From positions 1 to 38,960 of the forward strand of contig CANONN010000032.1 of the NCBI GenBank assembly GCA_947567625.1: a stretch of 38,960 bases of DNA, written 5' to 3'. The translations under genes and the position numbers were made by a program. This document shows, in pieces, positions 25,292-34,400 of the stretch. Positions within the stretch are counted from its first letter, which is position 1; each line of letters starts with the position of its first letter. Source of the stretch: an uncultured Roseburia sp. GTDB taxonomy: Bacteria > Bacillota > Clostridia > Lachnospirales > Lachnospiraceae. The notes below the pieces were generated by a model. It was not told the origin of the DNA. It saw only the letters and a list, made by a program, of their open reading frames with translations, and did not search any database.

Positions 25292-25879
25292 GTGGATTTT
25301 TCAAAATATAATATCGGATTCGGGATTACCGGATCTTTTTGTACCTTTGCAAAAGCGAGAAAGGAAGTACAGAGGCTGTGCGACATGGGAGCCAATGTAA
25401 TTCCCATTTTTTCTTATAACGCCCAGACATGCGACACCCGGTTTGGCAGCGCCAAGGAATATGTGCAGGGCATCTGCGATATGACCGGAAATGAAGGAAT
25501 CAAAAGCATCTGCGCCGCAGAACCGATCGGGCCGAACAATTTTTTGGACATCATGGTCATCGCGCCCTGCACCGGCAATACCGCCGCAAAACTTTGCAAC
25601 GGCATTACCGACACCCCGGTCCTGATGGCGACCAAAGCCCATATGCGCAACGGCAAACCTCTGGTGATCGCCATTTCAACAAACGATGCCCTGGGCGCAA
25701 GTTTTAAAAATATCGGCATGTTGATGAACATGAAAAACATTTATTTTGTGCCGTTCGGGCAGGACAACTGCAAGAGCAAGCCAAACTCCATGATTGCCAA
25801 AATGGAACTGCTACCGGAAACCATCGAGGCGGCGCTTTCCGGTAAGCAATTGCAGCCGATTTTGCAGGAGCCAGTATAA
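25292..25879 (+). CDS. dpaB: dipicolinate synthase subunit B
   Basis: A flavoprotein-fold (Dfp/Pad1-like) SpoVFB of 195 residues. The start is taken as GTG at 25292-25294, because GGAGG (25279-25283) lies eight bases upstream; a TTG at 25277 overlaps that site. Motifs are IGFGITGSFCTFAKARKEVQ, then IAPCTGNTAAKLCNGITDTP and VLMATKAHMRNGKPLVIAIS. It works as a complex with DpaA. In Bacillus these genes share an operon with an aspartokinase and other lysine-branch genes; here the aspartokinase lies 0.6 kb further on but on the other strand. Confidence 0.95.
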   Translation: MDFSKYNIGFGITGSFCTFAKARKEVQRLCDMGANVIPIFSYNAQTCDTRFGSAKEYVQGICDMTGNEGIKSICAAEPIGPNNFLDIMVIAPCTGNTAAKLCNGITDTPVLMATKAHMRNGKPLVIAISTNDALGASFKNIGMLMNMKNIYFVPFGQDNCKSKPNSMIAKMELLPETIEAALSGKQLQPILQEPV

Positions 25880-25880
25880 A

Positions 25881-25903
25881 AAAGAATCACTTCGTGATTC
25901 TTT
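25881..25903. terminator. bidirectional terminator between dpaB and the TSCPD gene
   Basis: AAAGAATCAC-TTC-GTGATTCTTT, a perfect 10-bp stem two bases after the dpaB stop. On the minus strand it is followed by a T run (GTGATTCTTTTTTATA), so it is stronger for the convergent TSCPD gene. Confidence 0.8.
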
Positions 25904-25979
25904 ATAAGTTGCTCCTCAACTTACGATTGGATGCGTCTGACGACGCTGTTTCCTACAATGTAAAAAAGAATCCTTATAT

Positions 25980-26237
25980 TTAGGCGTTAGCAGCGGCGAG
26001 GGCCTCACGGCAGGCCTTTGCCAGCTGATCGCCGCAGGAAGTTCCTTTGCCGTTGCAGGAAATCCCTCCGATTTTTTCTTCGACCTGGTCTACGGTCAGC
26101 CCCTCCACCAGTCTGGGGATCGCCTGCAGGTTGCCGTTGCAGCCCCCGGTGAACTTTACGTTATGTACGACATCGCCCTCGAGCTCTAACTCGATCAACT
26201 GGGAACAGGTTCCCTTCGTCTTATAAGTATACTTCAT
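25980..26237 (-). CDS. TSCPD domain protein (TIGR03905 type)
   Basis: An 85-residue stand-alone TSCPD domain. Cysteines are arranged as in the C-terminal domain of some ribonucleotide reductases: C11 in TKGTCSQLIELEL, C33 in FTGGCNGNLQAIPRL, then ISCNGKGTSCGDQLAKACRE. The four-cysteine pattern suggests metal or cluster binding. The family is common in anaerobic Firmicutes; its biochemical role is not known. The transcript has a leader of about 130 bases with two hairpins. Confidence 0.9.
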   Translation of the reverse strand: MKYTYKTKGTCSQLIELELEGDVVHNVKFTGGCNGNLQAIPRLVEGLTVDQVEEKIGGISCNGKGTSCGDQLAKACREALAAANA

Positions 26238-26278
26238 ATCAATACCCTTACCTTTCCTGTAACCTGCATACTATAACT

Positions 26279-26307
26279 TTTATGATTCCGCTTTGCAGAA
26301 TCATAAA
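26279..26307 (-). promoter_or_regulatory. leader hairpin of the TSCPD gene
   Basis: Perfect 10-bp stem TTTATGATTC/GAATCATAAA with a 9-base loop, preceded in the transcript by a small CCGC-AAA-GCGG hairpin. The motif GCAAAGCGG occurs in both. There is no T run, so it is not a simple terminator. Function unknown. Confidence 0.4.
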
Positions 26308-26372
26308 CGCCGCTTTGCGGTACAAAATTGACGAATAGCGCGCACTTGGCACGCATTTTTTTATTTTTATCC

Positions 26373-26401
26373 AGTATAACAGAGAAATACGCTCCTGTAT
26401 A
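26373..26401 (-). promoter_or_regulatory. possible promoter of the TSCPD gene
   Basis: TATACA (26401-26396), 17 bases, TATACT (26378-26373) on the minus strand. The -35 box is only a partial match. Confidence 0.4.
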
Positions 26402-26421
26402 GAACAAATATCTGCGCATAG

Positions 26422-26455
26422 AAAAAGGCAGACAAAGTATAAACCGTCTGCCTTT
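26422..26455 (-). terminator. terminator of the aspartate kinase gene
   Basis: AAAGGCAGAC pairs with GTCTGCCTTT around a 12-base loop, followed on the minus strand by TTTTTC. It lies 30 bases after the stop. Confidence 0.85.
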
Positions 26456-26485
26456 ATGAAAGTCTCTAAAAAAGTGATACTTGCC

Positions 26486-27805
26486 CTACAGTTGCGTCAC
26501 GACGAAAATATCGTAGATGGCGCGAATGGCGTTCTCAAAATCGTCGTTGCTGACCCCGATGATAATGTTGAGCTCCGATGAGCCCTGATCGATCATCTTG
26601 ACATTGATATTCGCGTGCGCCAGGGCGGAAAAGATTCTGCCGGCCGTCCCGCGGGTCGACTTCATGCCGCGGCCCACGACGGCGATCAGCGCAAGATTGG
26701 CCTCCAGTTCCACGCTGTCCGGCTTTGCCAGACGATGAATCGCGGAGATCACGGACTGCTCCTTGCCCTCAAATTCGGGCTGGTGCACAAATACCGTCAT
26801 CGTGTCGATGCCGGACGGCATATGCTCAAATGAGATGCCATTCTCCTCAAAGGCAGTCAGCACTTTGCGACCAAAACCGATCTCGGCATTCATCATATCC
26901 TTATCGACATTGACCGAGACAAAGCCCTTTTTGCCGGCGATACCCGTAATCGTATAGCGCGGCTGATGGCATGTGCTCTCCACAATCCATGTCCCCTCAT
27001 TTTCGGGGTCATTGGTATTGCGTATATTGATGGGAATCCCCGCTTTGCGCACCGGAAATACCGCGTCCTCGTGCAGGACGCCGGCTCCCATATAGGAGAG
27101 CTCGCGCAGCTCGCGGTAGGTGATCGTCTGAATCGGCTTCGGGTTCTCGATGATGCGGGGGTCGGCGATCAGAAAACCGGAAACGTCCGTCCAATTCTCA
27201 TAACAGGTCGCATGCACGGCCCGGGCTACGATCGAGCCAGTAATATCAGAGCCGCCCCTGGAAAATGTCTTGATCTTTCCGTCCGCTCCGGCGCCGTAAA
27301 ATCCCGGAATGACAGCGCGTTCTACTTTCCCAAGGCGTTCGCTCAGAACCTTTTGTGTCCTGTCCGCGTCAAAGCTGCCGTCCTCCGCGAAAAAAATCAC
27401 TTCCGCAGCGTCCACAAACTCGTACCCCAGGTAATTTGCCATGATGATACCGTTTAAATATTCGCCGCGGGACGCAGCATAGTCGACGCCGGCTTTATTT
27501 TTAAAATCCTCGGTTATTTTCTTGAACTCCTGCTCGAGGGACACTTTCAAGTGCAGGCCGTTGATAATGGCATCATAGCGGTCTTTGATTTTCATGAGCT
27601 GAACGCGAAAATCTTCCTCCTCTTCCACCAGCGCATAACATGCATATAACATATCCGTCACCTTGGTGTCCTTTGCATTGCGCTTGCCGGGAGCGCTCGG
27701 CACCACATAACGCCGCTCCTTATCCGCGCGTATAATTTTCCCCACTTTTGCAAACTGTTCTGCGCTCGCCAGAGAGCTTCCGCCAAATTTTACTACCTTG
27801 ATCAT
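26486..27805 (-). CDS. lysC: aspartate kinase
   Basis: A 439-residue monofunctional aspartokinase, the first step to lysine, threonine, methionine and diaminopimelate. The start is ATG at 27803-27805 (MIKVVKFGGSSLAS) with GGAG six to seven bases upstream; the longer frame from 27850 is rejected. Features are KFGGSS (6-11) for ATP, the substrate region KTFSRGGSDITGSIVARAVH, and LSYMGAGVLHEDAVFPVRKA. Two C-terminal ACT domains follow (about 295-360 and 370-439, ALIAVVGRGMKSTRG, INVKMIDQGSSELNIIIGVS) for feedback control. Its product feeds the pathway whose branch intermediate DpaAB uses, although it has its own sigma-A promoter. I see no lysine riboswitch: the leader is only about 80 bases. Confidence 0.95.
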   Translation of the reverse strand: MIKVVKFGGSSLASAEQFAKVGKIIRADKERRYVVPSAPGKRNAKDTKVTDMLYACYALVEEEEDFRVQLMKIKDRYDAIINGLHLKVSLEQEFKKITEDFKNKAGVDYAASRGEYLNGIIMANYLGYEFVDAAEVIFFAEDGSFDADRTQKVLSERLGKVERAVIPGFYGAGADGKIKTFSRGGSDITGSIVARAVHATCYENWTDVSGFLIADPRIIENPKPIQTITYRELRELSYMGAGVLHEDAVFPVRKAGIPINIRNTNDPENEGTWIVESTCHQPRYTITGIAGKKGFVSVNVDKDMMNAEIGFGRKVLTAFEENGISFEHMPSGIDTMTVFVHQPEFEGKEQSVISAIHRLAKPDSVELEANLALIAVVGRGMKSTRGTAGRIFSALAHANINVKMIDQGSSELNIIIGVSNDDFENAIRAIYDIFVVTQL

Positions 27806-27891
27806 ATTATTCTCCATTCCGAAGCGTATTCGTTGTAACGGTTCAGACAACCGACCCGTTACGTTTCGTTTTCTCTGTTTTTATCCAACCC

Positions 27892-27919
27892 ATTTTACCA
27901 CAAATATCGCATCCGTCAA
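27892..27919 (-). promoter_or_regulatory. sigma-A promoter of aspartate kinase
   Basis: TTGACG (27919-27914), 16 bases, TAAAAT (27897-27892) on the minus strand, just after the stop of the LysM gene. Confidence 0.7.
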
Positions 27920-27932
27920 ATAGTTTTTTCCG

Positions 27933-28832
27933 CTATCTCGCGAGCAGCCCTCTCACAAAATAGTCGGCCATCGAAAGCGTCTCGTTTTCCAGATCGCGGA
28001 ATACGTCGATACTTCTGTTATAATTTCCCTCCATCTGCTCCACGCTCTGTCTCCTGGTGAGATCAAGGTAGTTGAGCAGCTGATTTTCCGTATCCCGCTG
28101 TGCAAAGTAGGGATTGATTTCCGCAAACAACTGTGCGATCGCCTCCGCATTGCTGTCCGCGTCGGCGTAATCGAAACTCTCGCCCGACTTCTCGGCGCGG
28201 ATACCCGCCGCAATCAGCTCCGTCTGGCGCATCAGCATTTCCCGCAGCCTGCGCACCGCCTGCACCGGCAAAAACTCCGCAAATACATCGGTAATCTCAT
28301 CCACAGTCTCCAACATACGCTCCTCGGTCTGCGCCTCGTCCGCCGCGCCGGCCGCCACACTCATCAGATACATCCTGACCCAGTAAATCTGGGACAGCCA
28401 CGCCTGGCGCATATCCCAATACAGCTCTTCCAGTGCATTGACATTCTCGGCAGGGGTTTCCGGCTGATTCACCGGCGGCATATCCGGCCGATTCATCGGC
28501 GGCATCGGCCTGTTTGCCGGTGGCATCGGCCGATTCGCGGGCGGCATATCCGGCCGATTTATCGGCGGCATCGGCCGATTTGCCGGCGGCATATCCGGCC
28601 TGCTCACCGGCGGCATTGGCCTGTTCGCCGGCGGCATTTCGGGATTCTCCACAGACGCAAGATATTTATCGCCCGGGCAAACCTGAATCTTGGCCCCCAC
28701 GCGCAGATTATAGGGGTTGGCTGTCGGATTGCCCATGATGAGCTCCGTCACAGTCGTATCATACTGTTTGGAGAGTTTATATAGAGTATCTCCCTCTGCA
28801 ATCACATGAATAATTTTCTGTCTACATTCCAT
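27933..28832 (-). CDS. LysM protein with proline repeats, probable spore protein
   Basis: A 299-residue protein. The start is ATG at 28830-28832 with GGAAAG upstream. Residues about 7-53 are a LysM peptidoglycan-binding domain (IHVIAEGDTLYKLSKQYDTT, NPYNLRVGAKIQVCPG). Residues about 60-125 are a repeat of the form RP(D)MPPANRPMPPVN. The C-terminal part (about 130-299) is helical and charged, with no family I recognise. There is no signal peptide, as in spore proteins made in the mother cell such as SafA. A sigma-K-like promoter upstream, with the same spacing as that of dpaAB, supports a coat or cortex role. A cytoplasmic LysM protein of other function cannot be ruled out. Confidence 0.7.
   Translation of the reverse strand: MECRQKIIHVIAEGDTLYKLSKQYDTTVTELIMGNPTANPYNLRVGAKIQVCPGDKYLASVENPEMPPANRPMPPVSRPDMPPANRPMPPINRPDMPPANRPMPPANRPMPPMNRPDMPPVNQPETPAENVNALEELYWDMRQAWLSQIYWVRMYLMSVAAGAADEAQTEERMLETVDEITDVFAEFLPVQAVRRLREMLMRQTELIAAGIRAEKSGESFDYADADSNAEAIAQLFAEINPYFAQRDTENQLLNYLDLTRRQSVEQMEGNYNRSIDVFRDLENETLSMADYFVRGLLAR
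28465..28640 (-). repeat. coding tandem repeat, Pro-Pro-Asn-Arg-Pro units
   Basis: About nine units of 6-8 residues (MPPANRP, MPPINRPD and variants), encoded by near-identical stretches such as GGCCGATTTGCCGGCGGCAT on the plus strand. The high DNA similarity suggests slippage or recent expansion, so copy number probably varies between strains. Confidence 0.8.
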
Positions 28833-28920
28833 ACTTTTCTTTCCAGCGTACGTGCCCTTGTCTCGTATTTGCGCTTCCAAACATAGACACTTACGCTCTC
28901 TATTCCATTTGGTTTCAAAT

Positions 28921-28949
28921 TATCCTATGCACCGGCGGAGAAATATGTG
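28921..28949 (-). promoter_or_regulatory. sigma-K-like promoter of the LysM gene
   Basis: CACA (28949-28946), 16 bases, CATAGGATA (28929-28921) on the minus strand fits mACm-N16-CATANNNTA, about 90 bases before the start codon. Confidence 0.55.
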
Positions 28950-29076
28950 AATCTTTCCATACCGTCCGCGTCTTACAGCGTATTTTTGTGCTCGGGCAAC
29001 CGCAAAAATATATGCGAATCTCTCCATACCGTCCGCGTCATGCAGCGCATTTTTGCACACGGACAGCCGCAAAAAT
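28943..29076. repeat. pair of 67-bp imperfect direct repeats
   Basis: Two copies (28943-29009 and 29010-29076) share ATCTNTCCATACCGTCCGCG, then CAGCG, ATTTTTG and CCGCAAAAATA. They fill the gap between the LysM gene and the VanZ-like gene; the sigma-K-like -35 box lies at the edge of the first copy. No ORF or terminator is evident. Confidence 0.7.
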
Positions 29077-29079
29077 AAT

Positions 29080-29490
29080 TCACTCCTCCTCCCTATAGCG
29101 CCGTATCAGCCGCACGGCTGCTTTGTAGATCTCCCGCACAACGGCAAAAACCGCAAACATTGCCATGAAACCAAATACGCCCATCACAATATCCGCAAAT
29201 TCCATCGCCCCGGTACCGGTGACCTTCTGGCCGATCTCGATCGCAAATGTAATCACAATAATAAGCGTAAACACATAGCCCCACGCGATGACCATGATAT
29301 GGTTGTGCTTGGCCAGCCATTTAAATACCGGGTAAACTACAAATAAAAATGCCATCCCCAACACACCGATCACCAGAAAATGTAATTCTTTATCGGAAAA
29401 ATTATATTCATAGGCGTCGTTGAGCCGCAGTATGTAGCTGTGAATTTTGGCAAAAAGCCCTACGATATCGTACAAAAATTCTTTTAACAT
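29080..29490 (-). CDS. small VanZ-like membrane protein
   Basis: A 136-residue protein with four probable membrane spans. Two motifs resemble the VanZ family: DKELHFLVIGVLGM at the start of the second span (D-K-x-x-H), and AIEIGQKVTGTGAMEFADIV followed by MGVFGF (E-x-x-Q, then D-I-x-x-x-x-x-G). VanZ-like proteins are linked to low-level teicoplanin resistance or envelope functions, but most have no known role. The C-terminus is basic and cytoplasmic (RLIRRYREEE). It is transcribed from its own sigma-A promoter and has no partner gene on its strand. Confidence 0.6.
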   Translation of the reverse strand: MLKEFLYDIVGLFAKIHSYILRLNDAYEYNFSDKELHFLVIGVLGMAFLFVVYPVFKWLAKHNHIMVIAWGYVFTLIIVITFAIEIGQKVTGTGAMEFADIVMGVFGFMAMFAVFAVVREIYKAAVRLIRRYREEE

Positions 29491-29548
29491 CTTGCTATCC
29501 GCCGTGCCGGTTTATGGCACAGACACACCTTTCTCAAAAATATGTTCC

Positions 29549-29577
29549 AGTATAGCAAAAATGCTCCCACATTACAA
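29549..29577 (-). promoter_or_regulatory. sigma-A promoter of the VanZ-like gene
   Basis: TTGTAA (29577-29572), 17 bases, TATACT (29554-29549) on the minus strand. A small hairpin (GTGCC/GGCAC) lies in the leader. Confidence 0.7.
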
Positions 29578-29628
29578 CTGACCGCCAATCATTTCCACGA
29601 CAATTTGACAAAAGTCCATGGTAATCAG

Positions 29629-29669
29629 AAAAGAACGACAGCGCCAGTTGTGGCGCTGTCGTTCTTTTT
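29629..29669 (-). terminator. terminator of hcp
   Basis: A 16-bp stem (29631-29646 with 29651-29666) with a 4-base loop and T runs on both sides; strong and bidirectional in form. It lies about 20 bases after the hcp stop. Confidence 0.9.
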
Positions 29670-29686
29670 CTAAAGGAGACGATACC

Positions 29687-31360
29687 TTATATATTTTGTT
29701 TCAGGCAGCTCCTAATATCATCCTCCGCATTGCTGATGAGCCGCAAATCAAAGGTGTCTGCCAGATACTGCAACACATTCGGGCTTAAAAATGCCGGAAG
29801 TGTCGGCCCTAAATAAATGCCCTTGATCCCCAAACTAAGCAGCGCCAGTAAATCAGCAACCGCTTTCTGTTCATACCAGGATACAATCAATGACAGCGGC
29901 AGTCCATTCACATCCGTATCAAAAGCATCTGCTAAAGCCGTTGCAATCCGTATGGCGGAATACACATCATTGCATTGTCCGACATCCAAGAGTCTGGGCA
30001 GTCCCGCCACCTCTCCAAAATCCAGCTTGTTAAATCGGTATTTCCCACATGCCAGCGTTAGAATTATGCAGTCCTTGGGAACCATTTTGGCAAACTCCGT
30101 ATAATAATTGCGCCCGGGCCTCGCCCCGTCACAGCCGCCAATCAGGAAGAAATGCCGGATTTGTCCTGTCTTTACCGCCTCCACAATTTTTTCGGCATAG
30201 CTTAATGTGGCATGATGCCCGAATCCGACCAATATCTCATGGGGTTCCTGGTCTTCCGGATAACCGCCCAGCTCTATCGCCTGCTGGATGATTTCACTAA
30301 AATCCTTTTCCCCGTTTTCTTTTCTGCCGATATGTTTTACCCCTTCCCAGCCTACCACATTCGTACTATAGATCCGGTCTATATAACTCTCTCTCGGCCG
30401 CATCAGGCAGTTTGTGGTCATCAAAATACATCCCGGAAGATTGTCGAACTGTTTTTGCTGATCCTGCCACGCTCCTCCAAAATTTCCGACCAGATGAGGA
30501 TATTTTTTTAATCCCTCATATCCATGGCACGGCAGCATTTCCCCGTGCGTATAAATATTGACTCCCGTTCCTTTCGTCTGCTCCAGCAGCATTTCCAGGT
30601 CTTTGAGATCATGGCCTGAAACAACAATAAAGGGACCTTTCTTCATTTGGACATTGACCTTGTGTGGAGACGGATTTCCATAAACCTCCGTGTTGGCTTC
30701 ATCCAGCTTTTTCATGACCGCTATCGCCATTTCTCCGGTGCGCATAGTCATTCGTATCAGTTCTTCCACCGTGAGGTTATCATCTGTGAGCGCCTCCAAC
30801 GCCTCGATATAGAAATCATCTACCAGATCACTGTAATACCCCAATGCCCTCGCCTGATGCCCATAAGCGCTGATTCCTTTCAATCCATATAGAATCGTCT
30901 GTCTCAGCGAACGAATATCCGGGTCTAAGGATTTATCATACATAATTCCTGCCAGAGGCGCATCCTTTAACATCTCCGCTTTTGTTTCCGGCAGATTATA
31001 GGAAGCGTGCTGCGTTTGGTTTTTTATTTCACCCGCCGCATCCCTCAAGTTTTCTTTGATTTTCTGTGATTCCCTCAATAATTCAACGTGCACCTTTGCG
31101 TCGAAATTTACATTGGTAAGCGTAGTAAAAAGAACATTTTCGATAAAGCTCACCACATATTTATCCGCCTTCTGTCCCTTCTCCGCCAACGCTTTTCCGT
31201 AACAGCTGATGCCTTTAATCTGAAAAATCAACAAATCCTGCAGATTGGCAATTTCCGGTGTTTTCCCACATACGCCCATCTTCGTGCAGCCCTTTCCGTT
31301 CGCCGTTTGTTCACACTGGTAGCAAAACATTTCGTAACCCAAATCCATATTATTGCTCAT
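29687..31360 (-). CDS. hcp: hydroxylamine reductase (hybrid-cluster protein)
   Basis: A 557-residue Hcp, a cytoplasmic iron-sulfur enzyme that handles nitric oxide and hydroxylamine under anaerobic conditions. The N-terminal cluster motif is C13-x2-C16-x8-C25-x5-C31 (CYQCEQTANGKGC), the spacing of strict-anaerobe Hcp proteins with a [4Fe-4S] cluster. Hybrid-cluster ligand regions are visible: VVSGHDLKDLEMLL, the HGEMLPCHGY block, CILMTTNCLMRP, LACGKYRFN and LDVGQCNDVYSA. Length is normal. AGGATGG lies eight bases before the ATG. I found no convincing promoter in the 92 bases upstream, only short repeated GTATAT elements. No hcr reductase gene is adjacent. Confidence 0.95.
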   Translation of the reverse strand: MSNNMDLGYEMFCYQCEQTANGKGCTKMGVCGKTPEIANLQDLLIFQIKGISCYGKALAEKGQKADKYVVSFIENVLFTTLTNVNFDAKVHVELLRESQKIKENLRDAAGEIKNQTQHASYNLPETKAEMLKDAPLAGIMYDKSLDPDIRSLRQTILYGLKGISAYGHQARALGYYSDLVDDFYIEALEALTDDNLTVEELIRMTMRTGEMAIAVMKKLDEANTEVYGNPSPHKVNVQMKKGPFIVVSGHDLKDLEMLLEQTKGTGVNIYTHGEMLPCHGYEGLKKYPHLVGNFGGAWQDQQKQFDNLPGCILMTTNCLMRPRESYIDRIYSTNVVGWEGVKHIGRKENGEKDFSEIIQQAIELGGYPEDQEPHEILVGFGHHATLSYAEKIVEAVKTGQIRHFFLIGGCDGARPGRNYYTEFAKMVPKDCIILTLACGKYRFNKLDFGEVAGLPRLLDVGQCNDVYSAIRIATALADAFDTDVNGLPLSLIVSWYEQKAVADLLALLSLGIKGIYLGPTLPAFLSPNVLQYLADTFDLRLISNAEDDIRSCLKQNI

Positions 31361-31452
31361 AAGTTCACCATCCTAATATTATTTACGGATAGTATGAACC
31401 TATATACGGGAAATATACCAAATGCGGAAGATATGTCTGTCATATCCATGTG

Positions 31453-34400
31453 CTACTGCGCATACGCCTGCGCGATTGCAGCTCCCGCCGCCGTCCCGAC
31501 TTCATTGTATGCGTCCTGATGATAATGGTACTGGTCTTTCATGCTGTCTTTGTATTCGAGCAGGGAACCGACCGTATATACATTTTGATTCTCCGCCGCC
31601 AATTCTGCCTGCGCGTCATGTACCTTTACATACGCCTCGTCATGTGCCGCGGCGTCGGCGTCCGTGCCGTTGTAGTGGCCGGTCTGCACAATAAACATAT
31701 CGGTCACGCCTGCCTCTTTCATATACTGGAAAACGCCAAGTGTGCCGCTCTTGTAAGCATCCAGCGTCTCCGAGCCTTTAAAAACTTTATCCGCGTCCGC
31801 TTCGCCCTGCACCCAGACCATAAACACATGACCGATCTCATAGCCGTTTTTCTCCAGATAGCTCTTTGCCGCCGTAAGTCTCGCCTGCGCCTCCGCTTTC
31901 TGTGCCGCCTTGTTCCAGTAATTGAGGTCGGTGCCGCCCCTCGAGCACTGCACGCCGACAAGCGGTGTCTTTGTCTGCTGATAATAGCTTTCCATTAACG
32001 CCGAAACCATGTCTCCGCTGCGCCTGTCAATCCCGTCGCTTCCGTTGTCGTTGACCGTATCATTGTTTTCCAGCTTGCCGAACGGCCCGCTCAGGGAAAA
32101 CAGCATACCAGGCTCCGTCACGCTTCTGAATTCATAGCCGTGCCCGGCCGGACATGCGGTGGCGTCGGCATATTCCCCGCGCCCCGCCATATTCGACTGT
32201 CCCATAAAGATTGCAAGGTCAACTTTTCTTGTTGTCTTCTTTGCATTTTCAGACAAACTCTTCGCAAACAGCCATTCCACAACGCCTGTTTTTGCCGCCT
32301 GCTCTAAGATACCGCTGCCGGCGCCGTAGATTTCGCTGTACTCTGCACAGGTATCTCCCGCTGTAAGCAGCGCTTTTATCATATCTCTCGCGTTTTCCGC
32401 CTCATTGCTGCCGTTGATTGCCAGCACCGCCGCATTTGCTGCCGCAATCGCCTGGGCCTTCGTCGCATCGCCCGCCGCCGCAATCGGAACGGCCGCCGCA
32501 AACACACCGGTCCCCAGCAAATCGTAGCAGGCGCTGCCGCCCTCGCCGTATCCCGCGGCGTAGATTTTATCGGAATCCGCGCCCTCGATCTGCCCGGCTA
32601 ATTCTTTGACCGCCGCCGCCATATCTGCCCAGGTGCGATTCTGCGGACACTGCGGTGCGACAAAAATACAGTCGATGCCCGCTTCGCGGATGGCCTGATA
32701 CAGATGCTGTGCGTTGTAGAGCTGGCTCTCATTGTCTGTTCCCTTTCTGGTTTCCCCGTGGAGGAACACCACGACGGGCAGGCTGCCCTGGACGCTCTGC
32801 GGTTTTGCTATGCGGTACGGAAGCGCCGCGCCGTCATCGCCGGTATAAGTCCCCGTCTCAAAATCGGGAAAACGAGTCTGCGTATCGCCGCCCGCGCCTG
32901 CAATTTCGTATCCTTTGACCGAAAGGTTATCCAGATGGATATGTCTCTCACCGTTCGTTGCAGAGCGCACCGCTTTCATCTGTATCGCAGAGACGGTTGC
33001 GGTCTCCGCTCCGGTCAGTGCGCCGGTGAATACCGTCGAACCGATCGTCACTTTCACGGTCCGCTCGTCAAAATTAAACTCATTTATCATTTGCGTCACC
33101 GGATTATTCATAGGATTGCCGGATTTTGCCTGGATGGCAGCCGCGATCGCATCGCTGTCCCCCACGGACTGCCCCGCGATCACAAGCGTTCCGTTGGAAC
33201 CGCTCGAGCGCTTTTCAAAGCTGCAATTTACCAGGCTGGTTCCCTCATTGTCCATGATCTCATAACTAAACCGCTGGTTGCCCAACATTCCCACATAGAG
33301 GTCAAACGAAACCCTTATCGTATTGCCGGACGCCGCCGGGACAAGCGCGACGCGAAGTTCTCCCGTCTCTTTTGTGTCCGCGGGGAATTTTATATTCTGA
33401 TAGGTCTCATCCCAGACGGCGGTACCGGAAATCACCGGCACGTTGAGGCCGTCCGCCGCGGTCTGGTTGGTGTCAAAATTCCACATTTTCGTATAAATCT
33501 CCTCGGGCGAAGCGTTCGCCGCGATAAACTTTTCCGCCTCGGCAACCGAGTAAACTCTCGTCACTCCGCTCTCCTCGCCGCGCAGGGTAGCCGCCGTATC
33601 GCTCTCCGACGCCTTTTGCAGGGAAGAAAGATCATGGTATGTATAAGCGTAATCCGTCGTCTCATACCCGAGCTTCTTTAACGCCGCGCAGATGAAGGAT
33701 GCGTCGAGCAGCGCACTGTGCTGCGTCATATGCAGATTGTCGGCGACATGATAATTGTTGGCAATCCAGTTTGCATCCCCCGTCTCCGTAACTGCCTGCT
33801 GCGTATAGAGCATCGTGTACTTGTTGAGATCAAAGCAGCTCACACCGATCTCGCGCGCAAACTCTTTGAGCGCATTGGAATCGGTTTCCTTGTTGTAAGT
33901 GAAATACGTCTTATGCTGATATTTGGCGTTGTATACCGGGGTGATTAAAATCGGCGTCACGCCTTTTGATTTGGCGGCGTCGACAATCGCCTTGATATTG
34001 GCCTTGGCCGTCGCCACATCCACTTTATTGGAGCTGCTCACGGCGTCGTTGATGCCAAAATCAATGAGGATCGTATCGCCCTTTTGCATGCGCTGTGTGA
34101 CCGCCGCAAGGCACTCCGTGTTCCAGGTGCCCGCCGTCGCACTCGGCTGTCCCCAGTTTGCAATCGAATACTTATCGGACAAATATTTTTCCAGCTGCAT
34201 ACCAAAACCCGTCATCATAATCTTCTGGCTCAACAGATCATCCCCGTCCGCATTGATCGGATAGTAATGCGCCGATTCGCTGTCGCCGGCAACCCAGATC
34301 ACAGGCTTTCTGAACTTCCTTGGCACGCGCACGATCTCGACCGACGCAATGCGCTCGTTGTTACCCGACGTGTTGCCAAATGTGAGGTCCACATTGCCGT

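Noticed and set aside
26234-26419. A 61-codon minus-strand ORF that overlaps the TSCPD start
   Set aside because: It runs through the leader hairpins, begins upstream of the likely transcription start and has no protein-like pattern.
27806-27891. Lysine riboswitch before aspartate kinase
   Set aside because: The leader from the predicted start point is only about 80 bases, far shorter than the L box, and none of its conserved stems were found.
31361-31452. Promoter or NO-responsive site for hcp
   Set aside because: Only AT-rich GTATAT repeats are seen; no pair of boxes with proper spacing and no clear palindrome for a known NO regulator.
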